A stretch of DNA of 64,000 bases from assembly GCA_044355655.1 (NCBI GenBank), contig JBIKXS010000012.1:15644-79643 (forward strand), written 5' to 3'. Position 1 is the first letter of the stretch. Each line of letters opens with the position of its first letter. The stretch is from UBA3064 sp023258775 (GTDB lineage: Bacteria; Pseudomonadota; Gammaproteobacteria; Burkholderiales; Burkholderiaceae_E). The translations under genes and the position numbers were made by a program. Of this stretch, positions 16,290 to 24,896 are shown piece after piece. The notes under the pieces are model-generated. The model was not told the origin of the DNA, made no database searches, and was given only the letters and a program-made list of their open reading frames with translations.

Positions 16290-17512
16290 GGCAGCTGCTG
16301 CTGGCCGAAGGCACCTTCTTGGGTGTACTGGCTGATTTCATCGGGGCCAAAACCAGCTTGGGCAAGAATTTCAGCGGCATGCTCACCCAAGCCCGGCGCA
16401 GCTTTCCGCGGCCCGAGGGGCACGCGATCCAGCTGAAAGGGTACGGCAAGCGTCTCTGGCATGCCCGCTGACAGGCTCGCCACAACTGCCCCGCTTGCTC
16501 TGGCTTGCAAATCGTCAGGCAAATCCTGCAAGCGACCAATTAAGCCGATTGGAATTCCAGCTGCGTCACAATGCTCACGCCACCAAGTCCAGGGTTTTGA
16601 TGCGATTACAGGATCGAGCAAGCGAACAAGCTCGGCTGACGCAGCCCTGCGCTTTGCGGTTGAATCAAAACGCGGATCGGTCAACCAATCAACCCGTTCG
16701 ATAAGCCTGCAAAAAATTGGCCAGTCGCGTTCTTCACGAACGATCGATAACTGAACCCAGCGTTGGTCTGCGGTCTGATAAGCGTTGGTCAAGGCGTTGC
16801 GCGGCCGATCACGTGGCGGCCTTGGCGGCAAAAACCCGCCAAGCAGGGCTGCCTGAGCGCCGACACCATTTGCCCACAAGCCGTTCGCAAGCAAGGAACT
16901 GCTCACAAAGCTGCCCTCGCCCGTCTTCTCGCGTGTCCATAGGGCAACCATGATCCCCGCAAATAGGCTGATGCCAGCGCTTCGATCGCCCTGCGCAGGC
17001 ATGACCACCCCCGGCGGCTGACCTTCGTAACGATTCGTGTCGAGCAGACCTGAACGGGCAAAAAACGCAGTAACGTCAAACCCCACAAGATCTTTGTCGG
17101 GCCCCTCCTCACCATAACCACTGAATGCAGCGTAGATAAGTTTTGGATGCTGAGCCTTAAGATCTTCGTAGCGAATTCCCAATCGCTCGCGAACCGGTTG
17201 GGGGTAATTGGTAATCACGATGTCGCTTTGACTCACAAGGCGATATAAAACCCTACGCCCTGCATGAGACCGCAAATCCAAGGCAATTGAACGCTTGCCA
17301 CGCGAATCCATTTCCCAGGGGAAGTTAATTCCGGCTTTTGGATAACTTGCGAGTTCCCACGTCTGACGGTTGGGATCACCCTGGCCGGGAGGCTCAATCT
17401 TGATTACATCTGCGCCATAGTCGGCAAAAACGGTTGCTGCAACCGGCGCGGCAATAAAAGAAGCGATGTCAAGCACTCGGATCCCGGCAAAGGGGAGTGG
17501 TACTTGCTCCAT
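16286..17512 (-). CDS. Class III CoA transferase (CaiB/BaiF)
   Basis: The 408-residue enzyme transfers CoA between acyl-CoA and a free acid. Visible family motifs are RVLDIASFIAAPVAATVFADYGADVIKIEPPGQGDPNR, KRSIALDLRS, and PAQGDRSAG, whose Asp (D176) is in the position of the catalytic Asp of this family. Length is normal. The ATG is at 17510-17512. It is followed with a 4-bp overlap by the NhaR-like regulator. The acyl substrate cannot be told from the sequence. Confidence 0.9.
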   Translation of the reverse strand: MEQVPLPFAGIRVLDIASFIAAPVAATVFADYGADVIKIEPPGQGDPNRQTWELASYPKAGINFPWEMDSRGKRSIALDLRSHAGRRVLYRLVSQSDIVITNYPQPVRERLGIRYEDLKAQHPKLIYAAFSGYGEEGPDKDLVGFDVTAFFARSGLLDTNRYEGQPPGVVMPAQGDRSAGISLFAGIMVALWTREKTGEGSFVSSSLLANGLWANGVGAQAALLGGFLPPRPPRDRPRNALTNAYQTADQRWVQLSIVREERDWPIFCRLIERVDWLTDPRFDSTAKRRAASAELVRLLDPVIASKPWTWWREHCDAAGIPIGLIGRLQDLPDDLQARASGAVVASLSAGMPETLAVPFQLDRVPLGPRKAAPGLGEHAAEILAQAGFGPDEISQYTQEGAFGQQQLP

Positions 17513-17549
17513 AAATCCTGCCAGGACAGTTGGCGAAAGACCTCAGGAC

Positions 17550-18431
17550 TTAGGGACAACGAATCATCGTCATTTGCAAGACGTTACCAAACTCGAGACT
17601 TTCCTGGACCGAGCAAATATTATGAGACTTGGTTTTAAGTCCCAGAGGACCAAGTTCAAATTCATAAAGCTCAAGCACAGCACTTTGCTCGCTTGTATCG
17701 TCAACAGCGAAGGAACGCAGCGCCAGGCTGAATGAACGCGTCTCTGAAGTTACGGGAAAGGTTGGCTGCAACCGTTTGGCCCAAGACCCCAATTTCGAGA
17801 TTGGATTCGCCTCTGAGATTTCTGCACGGCGCACGAAGCTTTCGATGAGCCGCCCATCTTTGTGGGATACGGTTGAGGCGTCAAGCGCGTAGCTGCGTCC
17901 GAGCTGCCACTGCTTAGGCTCCTCCGAATCGGCTTGTAGACTGAGCACACGACCGCCCTGTTCCCAACCGAGTAAGCTCAACGACTCGCAGTCGTAATAA
18001 TGGATAGCCTGATCCGAAAAAGCAGCAATACGTCCAAGTCGCCCACCATCGCTTTCGGTTGTTACGGCAACCTTCAAGGCCTTACGACCCTGAAAGTCGG
18101 CCTCGATGGCCTGATCAAAAAATACCGTGCAAGGTCCTTTGTCCAGGGTCTCCAGACCGTCGACTTTCACCAGCTGAAAGCTCGCTGCAAAGCTCATCGC
18201 CTGCCTGAAGCCCTTGGTGTAACCACCAGCCATGACCGAGGCCAAACCCCCAGGGATAGCGATACGCCGCGCTTTGGCACGCTCTCGAACCTGATTCGCC
18301 GCACGACTGAGCGGTGAAGCAGCCTTGGGCTCTTTGCTCAGGCTTACGTCCGCATCGAGTCCCTCGGAGGCAGGACCAAGGACCTTCTCGTCGAGCCAGC
18401 GGCTGAAATCTTCTCGCGTGGTGGTACGCAT
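17550..18431 (-). CDS. Unrecognised 293-residue protein
   Basis: I do not recognise this protein. It is soluble, with no signal peptide. The N-terminal 60 residues are charged and contain KEPKAASPLSRAANQVRERA, then ARRIAIPGGLASVMAGGYTK and a beta-rich body. The start codons of this gene and the glutamine amidotransferase gene at 18520 are divergent and 88 bp apart, so they may share control. It is a candidate for a lineage-specific gene, perhaps functionally paired with the amidotransferase. Confidence 0.65.
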   Translation of the reverse strand: MRTTTREDFSRWLDEKVLGPASEGLDADVSLSKEPKAASPLSRAANQVRERAKARRIAIPGGLASVMAGGYTKGFRQAMSFAASFQLVKVDGLETLDKGPCTVFFDQAIEADFQGRKALKVAVTTESDGGRLGRIAAFSDQAIHYYDCESLSLLGWEQGGRVLSLQADSEEPKQWQLGRSYALDASTVSHKDGRLIESFVRRAEISEANPISKLGSWAKRLQPTFPVTSETRSFSLALRSFAVDDTSEQSAVLELYEFELGPLGLKTKSHNICSVQESLEFGNVLQMTMIRCP

Positions 18432-18519
18432 GCTTTGTGACCCTCAATTTGAATTGCTTCTTAGAGGTCTTTACGGCGATGATTACAAAAGCGTTTATTC
18501 CCATGTAAGGAACTCACCG

Positions 18520-19314
18520 ATGTGTCGCTGGATCGCGTACTCAGGCCCGGAAATCTTTCTGGAAGACTTACTTTTTCATCAGGAATACTCGATTGCCTCG
18601 CAAAGTCTTGCCGCGCGGGAATCCGTATTCACCACCAATGGCGATGGCTTTGGCGTTGCCTGGTATGGCAAGCGCACCGCACCGGGATTGTTCAAGGATA
18701 TCCTGCCCGCATGGAATGACAGTAACTTGCGTTCAATCGCAGCCCAAATCCAGACAAGACTGTTTTTTGCCCACGTTAGGGCGAGCACCGGCACAGCCGT
18801 CACCCGAACCAACTGCCACCCTTTTACCTACAAGCATTGGGCTTTCATGCATAACGGGAAGATCGGTAACTGGTCTGATTGCCGCAAATCAGTGGAGCAA
18901 ATGATTGCCCCTGAGTTTTACAGCGCTAGGCAGGGCACCACGGACAGTGAGGCGATGTTTTTGTTGGCCCTTAGTCTGGGCTTGCGCGAGGACCCCGCCA
19001 GTGCGCTTGTCAGCATGCTCGCTCGCGTTCGCTCCGTCATGGAAGAACATCGGGCCACCGAGCCCTTGCGAGTATCACTGGCTGTTACCGATGGCTCATC
19101 GATTTGGGCTTTGCGTTGCTCAAGCGATCAACAATCACCGAGTTTGTACTATGGAAACCCCAACACCCGTGCTAGGGAATCGACCGAGCAAAACCTTCGT
19201 GTGATTGCATCAGAGCCGCTCGACTCTGATGCGAACCACTGGTTAAAGGTTGAAGAAGGTGTCGGTATTCATTGGTCGAGCCAAGAATTGACCGAGTTTC
19301 GTGTGAGGCTGTAG
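18520..19314 (+). CDS. Class II glutamine amidotransferase domain protein
   Basis: The 264-residue protein begins MCRWIAYSGP, so Cys2 is the N-terminal nucleophile after Met removal. Ntn-hydrolase motifs follow: SVFTTNGDGFGVAWYG, FFAHVRASTGTAVTRTNCHPF, and WAFMHNGKIGNW, with DSEAMFLLAL later. It matches stand-alone EgtC/YafJ-like glutamine amidotransferases. ATG 18520 was chosen because it places Cys at position 2 and has AAGG upstream; the frame is open to 18325. The acceptor partner is unknown. The divergent neighbour at 17550 is a candidate. Confidence 0.85.
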   Translation: MCRWIAYSGPEIFLEDLLFHQEYSIASQSLAARESVFTTNGDGFGVAWYGKRTAPGLFKDILPAWNDSNLRSIAAQIQTRLFFAHVRASTGTAVTRTNCHPFTYKHWAFMHNGKIGNWSDCRKSVEQMIAPEFYSARQGTTDSEAMFLLALSLGLREDPASALVSMLARVRSVMEEHRATEPLRVSLAVTDGSSIWALRCSSDQQSPSLYYGNPNTRARESTEQNLRVIASEPLDSDANHWLKVEEGVGIHWSSQELTEFRVRL

Positions 19315-19364
19315 CGCATGGCTGCGCCGATGAAAAGCTATAGCGCATGGCTGCGCTGATGAAA
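19312..19364. repeat. Tandem direct repeat, 29-bp period
   Basis: TAGCGCATGGCTGCGC followed by GATGAAA starts at 19312 and again at 19341, with one mismatch over 24 bp. The first copy includes the TAG stop of the amidotransferase gene, so the duplication arose at the 3' end of that gene. Confidence 0.7.
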
Positions 19365-19390
19365 TAATCGAACGCTCCGTGGACGCCCGA

Positions 19391-19774
19391 TCAGTTAAGC
19401 ATCAAATGCATGATGTCGGACCATGACACCATGCCAACGATCTTTCCGCCTTCTTCGACAGGTAAATGGTGAAATCCATGGGCTGCCATCACCCGCATGG
19501 ACTCCATAATGGTGGCATCGGGCGAGATGGTTGAAACATGACGCGACATCACGTCTTGAACCTTTGTTGCCTCTTCATCAAGACCCGAGGCAAGAACTTT
19601 CTTGGAGTAATCGCTTGCGGAGATAATACCGACCAATCGGTCGTCCTGGTAGACAAGAAGCGAGTGAATATGCTTGTCGTCCATGAGCAGCATGGCTTCT
19701 TTCATGCTGACATCGGGCTTGACCGTGATAAGGCCGACAGGCTTTGACTCAATCAATTCGCGTACGGTTTCCAC
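19391..19774 (-). CDS. Tandem CBS-domain protein
   Basis: The 127-residue protein consists of two CBS motifs forming one Bateman module: residues 8-60 (VGLITVKPDVSMKEAMLLMD, SLLVYQDDRLVGIISASDYS) and 70-125 (VQDVMSRHVSTISPDATIME, HLPVEEGGKIVGMVSWSDIM). These modules bind adenine nucleotides as energy sensors. The start is GTG (19772-19774) with AGGAG 6 bp upstream. It is a stand-alone gene, so its partner is unknown. Confidence 0.88.
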   Translation of the reverse strand: METVRELIESKPVGLITVKPDVSMKEAMLLMDDKHIHSLLVYQDDRLVGIISASDYSKKVLASGLDEEATKVQDVMSRHVSTISPDATIMESMRVMAAHGFHHLPVEEGGKIVGMVSWSDIMHLMLN

Positions 19775-19839
19775 AATAGGCTCCTGCGTTATTTTTTCGA
19801 CAGTCTTGATGTTATCAGGCGATCTAGAGAAAAAAACCG

Positions 19840-22164
19840 CTAAAGGCGTCTCTCGTAGGCAAGTTGGATTTGACGCTGGCCATAGGCAGTCGTTGCCGAA
19901 TAAGCGCCAGAAGTGAAACCACTCAAGGACAAGCGGTCGGCCGCGCCCAGATTAGTTACTGACAGCCGCAATGACGAGGACCGGTCGATGCGCCAAAGCC
20001 CATAGGCATCAAAACTCCTCACAGGGCCGCTTTGTGCAAATTGAAGCGCCGATTGGGTCGTTCGATACGCCGGGTTTAATGTGTACTGAAACCCATAACT
20101 GACAGGCAAGCCAGTCAAGCGATGATCCAAGCCCAATAGTGCTGACCAGGGCTGTTGCCCGTCAAGCCGGTTATCTGGCCCTGGCACGCCCCTTACCTCT
20201 GATCGGTAGTAATTCAAGGCTGCACGTAACTGCACGGGTAGGCCAGCAGTGGCAAGGCCAGGCAACAACTCGGCAAGTCCACCCTTGACTTCGATTTCGA
20301 GACCATAACTGGTCGCCTGCGAAATATTTTCAGGCATTGCAACAAAGCGCGGCTGCGTGGACCACGCTACGGTTCGCAAACGGGTGAGATTTCGCACCAG
20401 TTGATCGACCTCACGATAAAACCCGCCCACGCTGAGCACTCCACCCGAGGGCAGGTAGCGCTCAAGTGCAAGGTCAAACCCAGTGGCGAGCTCCGGCCTC
20501 AGGGCGGGGTTACCAATCCGATCAGGAGAGGTTTCATCGTTTCTTGCCGCTAGATCGGTCGCCAAGTAACTGATGGTGGGCCGCGGGATTATTTGCCAGG
20601 GCTCGGGTGCCTTATAGCTACGCGAAATACTCATACGCAGCATATCCCTACCCTTACTGTCCAGCTTTCGTTGTAGATGCCATACCGGTGTCGTAACCGA
20701 ACTGATTGTTCCCTCGCCCATACCCACACCTTCGGCACGGGTGCTCAATCGCTCATGACGGAGCCCGACGTAAGTCGTCCAAAGCGGATTAATTTCCCAC
20801 TCATCCTGCACAAACAGGGCTTGCCTGCTTATTCTTGCTTCGAAAGGGAATCCTTCGATATCAAAAAGCTGAGGTAAGCCGTTTATGGTTACGGTCCTAA
20901 ATTCGCTCCGCTCACGCCACTCAAAATCCCAGCCAATGCTTGCCGCGTGGGATTCACCCAAACCTAAGGCGAGTCGCCCACCCTGTGTGAGATTCCGATC
21001 CTTATTGCTGCCAAAAGCACGCCGTCCAAAACTATTGCTGCCATCGAAATCGCCCTCGGACTGTCTCGTGCTCGCACGCAATTCGAGTTTCCGGTCATCG
21101 CCAAGGCGACGCTCCCAACGCATTTGCAGATTGGCGTTTGTCCAGCCTCCTGCAAATCGCTGATCGGGTTCCAGGTAGCGAATAAGTGGCGATCCCCCGC
21201 CAGCTGGGTCACTTGACCCCAATTGGCCGGCGCTCAGCGAGCGATCAATATAGGACTGGGCGTGGTTCCACTGTCCACGTTGCAAAAAGCCCTGTGCCGT
21301 GAACTCCTGATCATTGCCAGATCGCCAACGCAGTTGGGGCGATAAGTTCAGGCCATGCCCCCATACCTTTTGGCTGCCTTGCTGAAGGCTCGTGGTGCCG
21401 AGGCCGAGCTTATCCAAGGAGGGCACATCAATCAGGCCACGCTCAAACAGACTGCGATTTAAACCCTGCCACTCAAAAAAGGACACGGGGAGGTTGTAAG
21501 ACCAATCGCCAAGACGTTCGCCATGGCTATAACTCAAGCCTGCGGTTGGTCGCAGGGCACGATAGCCGAGGTTTGCACGCCATTGGCGCTGCAGACTTCT
21601 TGGGGCCTGCCTTAGGATGATATTGATACTTCCTGCCACGGCTTGCGCGCTTTGATCTGCCGTCGGCGCCCTGCTTATCTCGATACGGTCGATTTGCGCC
21701 GGATCGAGTTGGTCATATTGAAAACCTGGGGGAGCAGGCTCCCCGTTAAGCAGAATTAATGTATAGCCCGAACCTAGACCGCGCATGCGAGGTTCACCGC
21801 CCTGCACACTGAGCCCTGGCAGGCGTTTTAAGACATCAAGAACATTAGTGTCGCCAAAGCGATCGAGTTCTTCGCGCCCATAAATTTGTTTCGCGGCCGA
21901 AGACTGCCGACGCAGGTCGGCATCAGATTGAGGCTTTCCAGTAACCTCAATGCGTGAGGCGCGCACCGATGATCGATCAGCGCCAGCGACACCCGATTCT
22001 TCGACTTGTGCCTTTAGGGTCGGACTCGCGAGCATCGCCACGAGCAACCCCCACAAGGGAAGCGAGCTCAAACAATGCGATAATCGACATCGAAGATAAC
22101 CAGGTTCCGATTCGAGATAGGTTTGCGAAGGGTTCAGAACATCACTCAATCGATCAACAACCAA
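19840..22164 (-). CDS. TonB-dependent outer-membrane receptor
   Basis: The roughly 770-residue receptor has a signal region (SSLPLWGLLVAMLASPTLKAQ), a plug domain (RIEVTGKPQSDADLRRQSSA, YGREELDRFGDTNVLDVLKRLPGL, MRGLGSGYTLILLNGEPAPP, DQIDRIEISRAP-like segment) and a beta-barrel ending in YERRL rather than the usual terminal aromatic residue. It imports a siderophore, cobalamin or similar ligand using TonB energy; the ligand is not predictable. The start is uncertain: TTG at 22164 or TTG at 22149, the latter overlapping the stop of the small membrane gene in TTGA. This implies translational coupling. Confidence 0.88.
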   Translation of the reverse strand: MVVDRLSDVLNPSQTYLESEPGYLRCRLSHCLSSLPLWGLLVAMLASPTLKAQVEESGVAGADRSSVRASRIEVTGKPQSDADLRRQSSAAKQIYGREELDRFGDTNVLDVLKRLPGLSVQGGEPRMRGLGSGYTLILLNGEPAPPGFQYDQLDPAQIDRIEISRAPTADQSAQAVAGSINIILRQAPRSLQRQWRANLGYRALRPTAGLSYSHGERLGDWSYNLPVSFFEWQGLNRSLFERGLIDVPSLDKLGLGTTSLQQGSQKVWGHGLNLSPQLRWRSGNDQEFTAQGFLQRGQWNHAQSYIDRSLSAGQLGSSDPAGGGSPLIRYLEPDQRFAGGWTNANLQMRWERRLGDDRKLELRASTRQSEGDFDGSNSFGRRAFGSNKDRNLTQGGRLALGLGESHAASIGWDFEWRERSEFRTVTINGLPQLFDIEGFPFEARISRQALFVQDEWEINPLWTTYVGLRHERLSTRAEGVGMGEGTISSVTTPVWHLQRKLDSKGRDMLRMSISRSYKAPEPWQIIPRPTISYLATDLAARNDETSPDRIGNPALRPELATGFDLALERYLPSGGVLSVGGFYREVDQLVRNLTRLRTVAWSTQPRFVAMPENISQATSYGLEIEVKGGLAELLPGLATAGLPVQLRAALNYYRSEVRGVPGPDNRLDGQQPWSALLGLDHRLTGLPVSYGFQYTLNPAYRTTQSALQFAQSGPVRSFDAYGLWRIDRSSSLRLSVTNLGAADRLSLSGFTSGAYSATTAYGQRQIQLAYERRL

Positions 22165-22364
22165 AGCATCACCAGAAAACTCAAAAGAATCAAAACGATT
22201 TGCCCAACATAACGCCAGAAGTCAAGCTCGCGCTGCATCGCCTCAAGATCCTCTGGCGCCCAGGACTGCCGAACCCCCTGAGGGAATTGCGACATCCCGA
22301 TATACAACATAAATACGGCCAGAATGGCGAAGTAAATAAATAGAACGATTGATGTTGTGCCCAT
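22146..22364 (-). CDS. Small two-TM membrane protein
   Basis: The 72-residue protein has two hydrophobic helices: residues about 4-24 (SIVLFIYFAILAVFMLYIGM) and about 51-70 (YVGQIVLILLSFLVMLWLL), with an acidic amphipathic linker. I do not recognise the family. The ATG at 22364 overlaps nothing upstream, and the stop overlaps the start of the TonB receptor, so they probably form an operon. A role as accessory to the receptor is only inferred from the overlap. Confidence 0.6.
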   Translation of the reverse strand: MGTTSIVLFIYFAILAVFMLYIGMSQFPQGVRQSWAPEDLEAMQRELDFWRYVGQIVLILLSFLVMLWLLID

Positions 22365-22439
22365 GGGAAGAATCGCGCCTGAAAAAGCATCAAGAAAATA
22401 GGCTTACACTTTTGTTTCCAAGTGTACCAAGACGATCCT

Positions 22440-23306
22440 ATGGAATCTCCCTCGCCACTGCAAGCTCAAGGCATCGCCGATGCTTGGGCGGATTTGCAGA
22501 CGCAGGCAAAGCTCGGTAAACCGCTGCAAGCCGAGGCAAACCGGCTTGCCTTCGCAGATCCGGAATTTTTGCTGCGGCGCGAAACACGCGGCATTCGAAT
22601 CCAACTTGAAATGCTAAAGCCCGATATTGCCCAAGCTTCGTTGGGGATCGACAACACCGTTGTCGTTTTCGGTAGTGCGCGGATTCTAGCGCCTGAGCAG
22701 GCTCAAGCCGCGCTTTTGCATGCAGAAGCGCTCAATGACCAAAAAGCAGTCGTCTCGGCTCGGAAGGGACTCGAACTTTCTACCTATTACAGCGAAGCAA
22801 GACGCTTTGCCCAGATTGTTGCGCGTCACACGGCCGCACAAACGGCGCCCGACAAGCGTCTTTTCATTTGCACTGGTGGAGGCCCCGGGATCATGGAAGC
22901 TGCCAACCGCGGCGCTCACGACGAGGGTGCACTTAATGTTGGTCTAAACATTGTGCTGCCCCACGAACAACAGCCGAATCCCTACATCACGCCAGAACTT
23001 TGTTTTAAGTTTCATTATTTCGCACTGCGCAAAATGCATTTCATGATGCGTGCCAAGGCCCTCGTCGCTTTCCCCGGTGGTTTTGGAACGCTTGATGAAA
23101 TGTTTGAAATGCTTACCCTGGTTCAATGCAGGAAAGCAGAGCCTGTACCGATTCTTTTATACGGTAGCGCGTTTTGGAGGCGCCTTATTGACTTTCAGAT
23201 GCTTGCTGATATTGGGACTGTGAGCGAACAAGACTTGGCGCTCATTCGCTATGTGGATAGCCCCCAGCAGGCTTGGGACAACATTGTTGAGTTCTATAAG
23301 CTTTGA
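22440..23306 (+). CDS. LOG-family nucleotide phosphoribohydrolase-like protein
   Basis: The roughly 288-residue protein belongs to the LOG/TIGR00730 family (once annotated lysine decarboxylase). It carries FICTGGGPGIMEAANRGAHD and FPGGFGTLDEMFEMLTL, the two signature motifs (GGGxGIMEA and PGGxGTxxE). Members cleave cytokinin-like or other nucleoside 5'-monophosphates. The N-terminal 75 residues extend beyond the minimal domain, as in the larger bacterial subgroup. An in-frame GTG at 22422 is an alternative start. It converges with the aldolase gene. Confidence 0.87.
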   Translation: MESPSPLQAQGIADAWADLQTQAKLGKPLQAEANRLAFADPEFLLRRETRGIRIQLEMLKPDIAQASLGIDNTVVVFGSARILAPEQAQAALLHAEALNDQKAVVSARKGLELSTYYSEARRFAQIVARHTAAQTAPDKRLFICTGGGPGIMEAANRGAHDEGALNVGLNIVLPHEQQPNPYITPELCFKFHYFALRKMHFMMRAKALVAFPGGFGTLDEMFEMLTLVQCRKAEPVPILLYGSAFWRRLIDFQMLADIGTVSEQDLALIRYVDSPQQAWDNIVEFYKL

Positions 23307-23380
23307 TACTAATCTCGATCTTGGTGTTGATTAATGTAGTTTGCATACTTTGCTGGTCCTCTCGATGCCCGTTGATTGTT

Positions 23381-23464
23381 TAATGCGATCCAGCCTTTGA
23401 TGATTCTTTAATGCGATCGAGCCCTTGATGATTTTTTGATGCGATCCAGTCCTTGATAAATATT
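23381..23464. repeat. Three tandem 28-bp repeats
   Basis: The units are 23381-23408, 23409-23436 and 23437-23464, consensus core ATGCGATCCAGCCCTTGATG with a T-rich end. There is no spacer between them. They lie in the gap between two convergent genes. They are not a CRISPR array. Confidence 0.8.
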
Positions 23465-23485
23465 GTTTTTGGAAATGTTATAAAA

Positions 23486-24277
23486 TTATATTTTATAACT
23501 ATCGTCAATTCGATCCACCTGCCTGCAAAGTGCATCAAACATATCTCGACCTGCGCCAAAACTCGGGTCGATCTGTAAGGCTTCTGCTGCGCACTGCCGC
23601 GCAACTTCATCCGAAACTGGGATTGGCTGACCCAGCGATGCCGTTGCATATTGAATCTCACAGGCCCTTTGCATGGTCCAAAGAATCGCAAATGCCTGAG
23701 GTATGCTCACGCCCCAAGACAGCAAACCGTGGTTTCGTAAGACCACAGCCTGTCGGTCACCGATGTTTTTGAGCAATCGCTCACCCTCTTCTGGGTGAAG
23801 TGTAATGCCCTCGAAATCATGATACGCAACGCGTTCAAAAAGTTGAGCACCATAAAAGTTATGTTGTTCGATGCCTTGTGCTACTGAGGCGACCGCAACG
23901 CCTGCAGTGGTATGGGTATGCATCACACAATGTGCTTGCTGTATGCCTTGATGAATGGCTTGGTGCAAAACCATGCCCGCCGGATTTGGCTTGTAACGCG
24001 AAGCGTCGATGACTTTTCCCGAAGCATCAATGCGCAGCAGGTTACTTGCACAAACTTCACTGTAGTGAAGCCCAAAAGGGTTGATCAAAAATTGCAGCGT
24101 TCCATCGCTGACTGAATCGGGCAGCCTCAGGCTTATGTGGTTGAAAATCATCTCGGTCCAACCGAGCATCGCAAAAATGCGGTAGCAGGCCGCCAATTCA
24201 AGCCTTGCCTGCCACTCATCAGGGTGGAAAATACTTGCGCCAAAAATCGTTGGCTCTGCTGCTTTTGATTTCGTCAT
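23486..24277 (-). CDS. Class II aldolase/adducin-family protein
   Basis: The roughly 263-residue protein has a zinc-binding His pair in CVMHTHTTAGVAVA, a distal NHGLLSWG segment and an acidic residue in the expected region (LFERVAYHDFEG). Class II aldolases cleave or decarboxylate hydroxy acids and sugar phosphates; adducin-like members may be decarboxylases. The ATG 24277 (MTKSKAAEP) is preferred over an upstream start at 24292. It lies downstream of tctC-tctB-tctA and the 161-residue gene on the same strand, so it probably acts on the imported acid. Confidence 0.83.
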   Translation of the reverse strand: MTKSKAAEPTIFGASIFHPDEWQARLELAACYRIFAMLGWTEMIFNHISLRLPDSVSDGTLQFLINPFGLHYSEVCASNLLRIDASGKVIDASRYKPNPAGMVLHQAIHQGIQQAHCVMHTHTTAGVAVASVAQGIEQHNFYGAQLFERVAYHDFEGITLHPEEGERLLKNIGDRQAVVLRNHGLLSWGVSIPQAFAILWTMQRACEIQYATASLGQPIPVSDEVARQCAAEALQIDPSFGAGRDMFDALCRQVDRIDDSYKI

Positions 24278-24311
24278 GCTTGGCCCATACATAAAAAAAA
24301 CCTTACCCGGT

Positions 24312-24336
24312 CATGATGTGACCGATGCTCATCATG
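24312..24336. promoter_or_regulatory. Inverted repeat between the 161-residue gene and the aldolase gene
   Basis: CATGATG (24312-24318) and CATCATG (24330-24336) form 7-bp arms with an 11-bp spacer. No U-run follows on the minus strand, so it is more likely a regulatory or processing structure than a terminator. Confidence 0.35.
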
Positions 24337-24361
24337 GCACTGATGATTCAAGAATTTTTGA

Positions 24362-24847
24362 TTAAGCAATCACACTACAGCCTAACTCGAGCGCATGGGT
24401 TTCAAGCGCATGAAGCATGACGCCGAGTTCCTCCGAAGTCGGCGCATTTGCTGAGTCGCTGAACGACAAGGGGCGCATTCTTTTTGAACGATCCAGGTAG
24501 TAGGCGTGACAATCGCCCAAATCATGCAAGTCTTTGAGCACGAATAATCGACCCATCGGGTGCTCGGCCTTCACAAAATGAAAGCGCAAAGGATGATGGG
24601 CTTCCAGCAGGAGCGTGTTGGAAAACAGACCTCGAATATCCCAGAATTGTGTGAGGAGCGTTTTTGCTTCATAGAATTGAAACTTAAACTTTTCTTCCAC
24701 ATGCTTTTTAAGAAAAACGCCAGGCCCAACGCGAAAAGCAGGATGGTGCCCCTCTTTAATCGATTGTTCAACAGCCATTAGAACAATCGCAGAAATGTAA
24801 AGATCGATTTTGCGCGCGAGCGCTTGAACAGCTTGATTCGTTGTCAT
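24362..24847 (-). CDS. Unrecognised 161-residue protein in the tct operon
   Basis: It begins MTTNQAVQALARKIDLYISA at ATG 24847 with AGGA about 10 bp upstream. It is soluble, His-rich in the middle (LEAHHPLRFHFVKAEHPMG) and has the segment DLHDLGDCHAYYLDRSKRM. There is no signal peptide. It starts 49 bp after the tctA stop and precedes the class II aldolase, so it belongs to the transporter operon. I cannot name a family. It may be a cytosolic enzyme or binding protein for the transported compound. Confidence 0.65.
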   Translation of the reverse strand: MTTNQAVQALARKIDLYISAIVLMAVEQSIKEGHHPAFRVGPGVFLKKHVEEKFKFQFYEAKTLLTQFWDIRGLFSNTLLLEAHHPLRFHFVKAEHPMGRLFVLKDLHDLGDCHAYYLDRSKRMRPLSFSDSANAPTSEELGVMLHALETHALELGCSVIA

Positions 24848-24896
24848 CTTCTTATTCCTGGTGGGGCGCCCTCTTGTCCGTGTTGGCTTGATGCCT

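Noticed and set aside
23381..23464. 28-bp repeats as a CRISPR array
   Set aside because: The units abut with no spacers, there are only three, and no cas gene is present.
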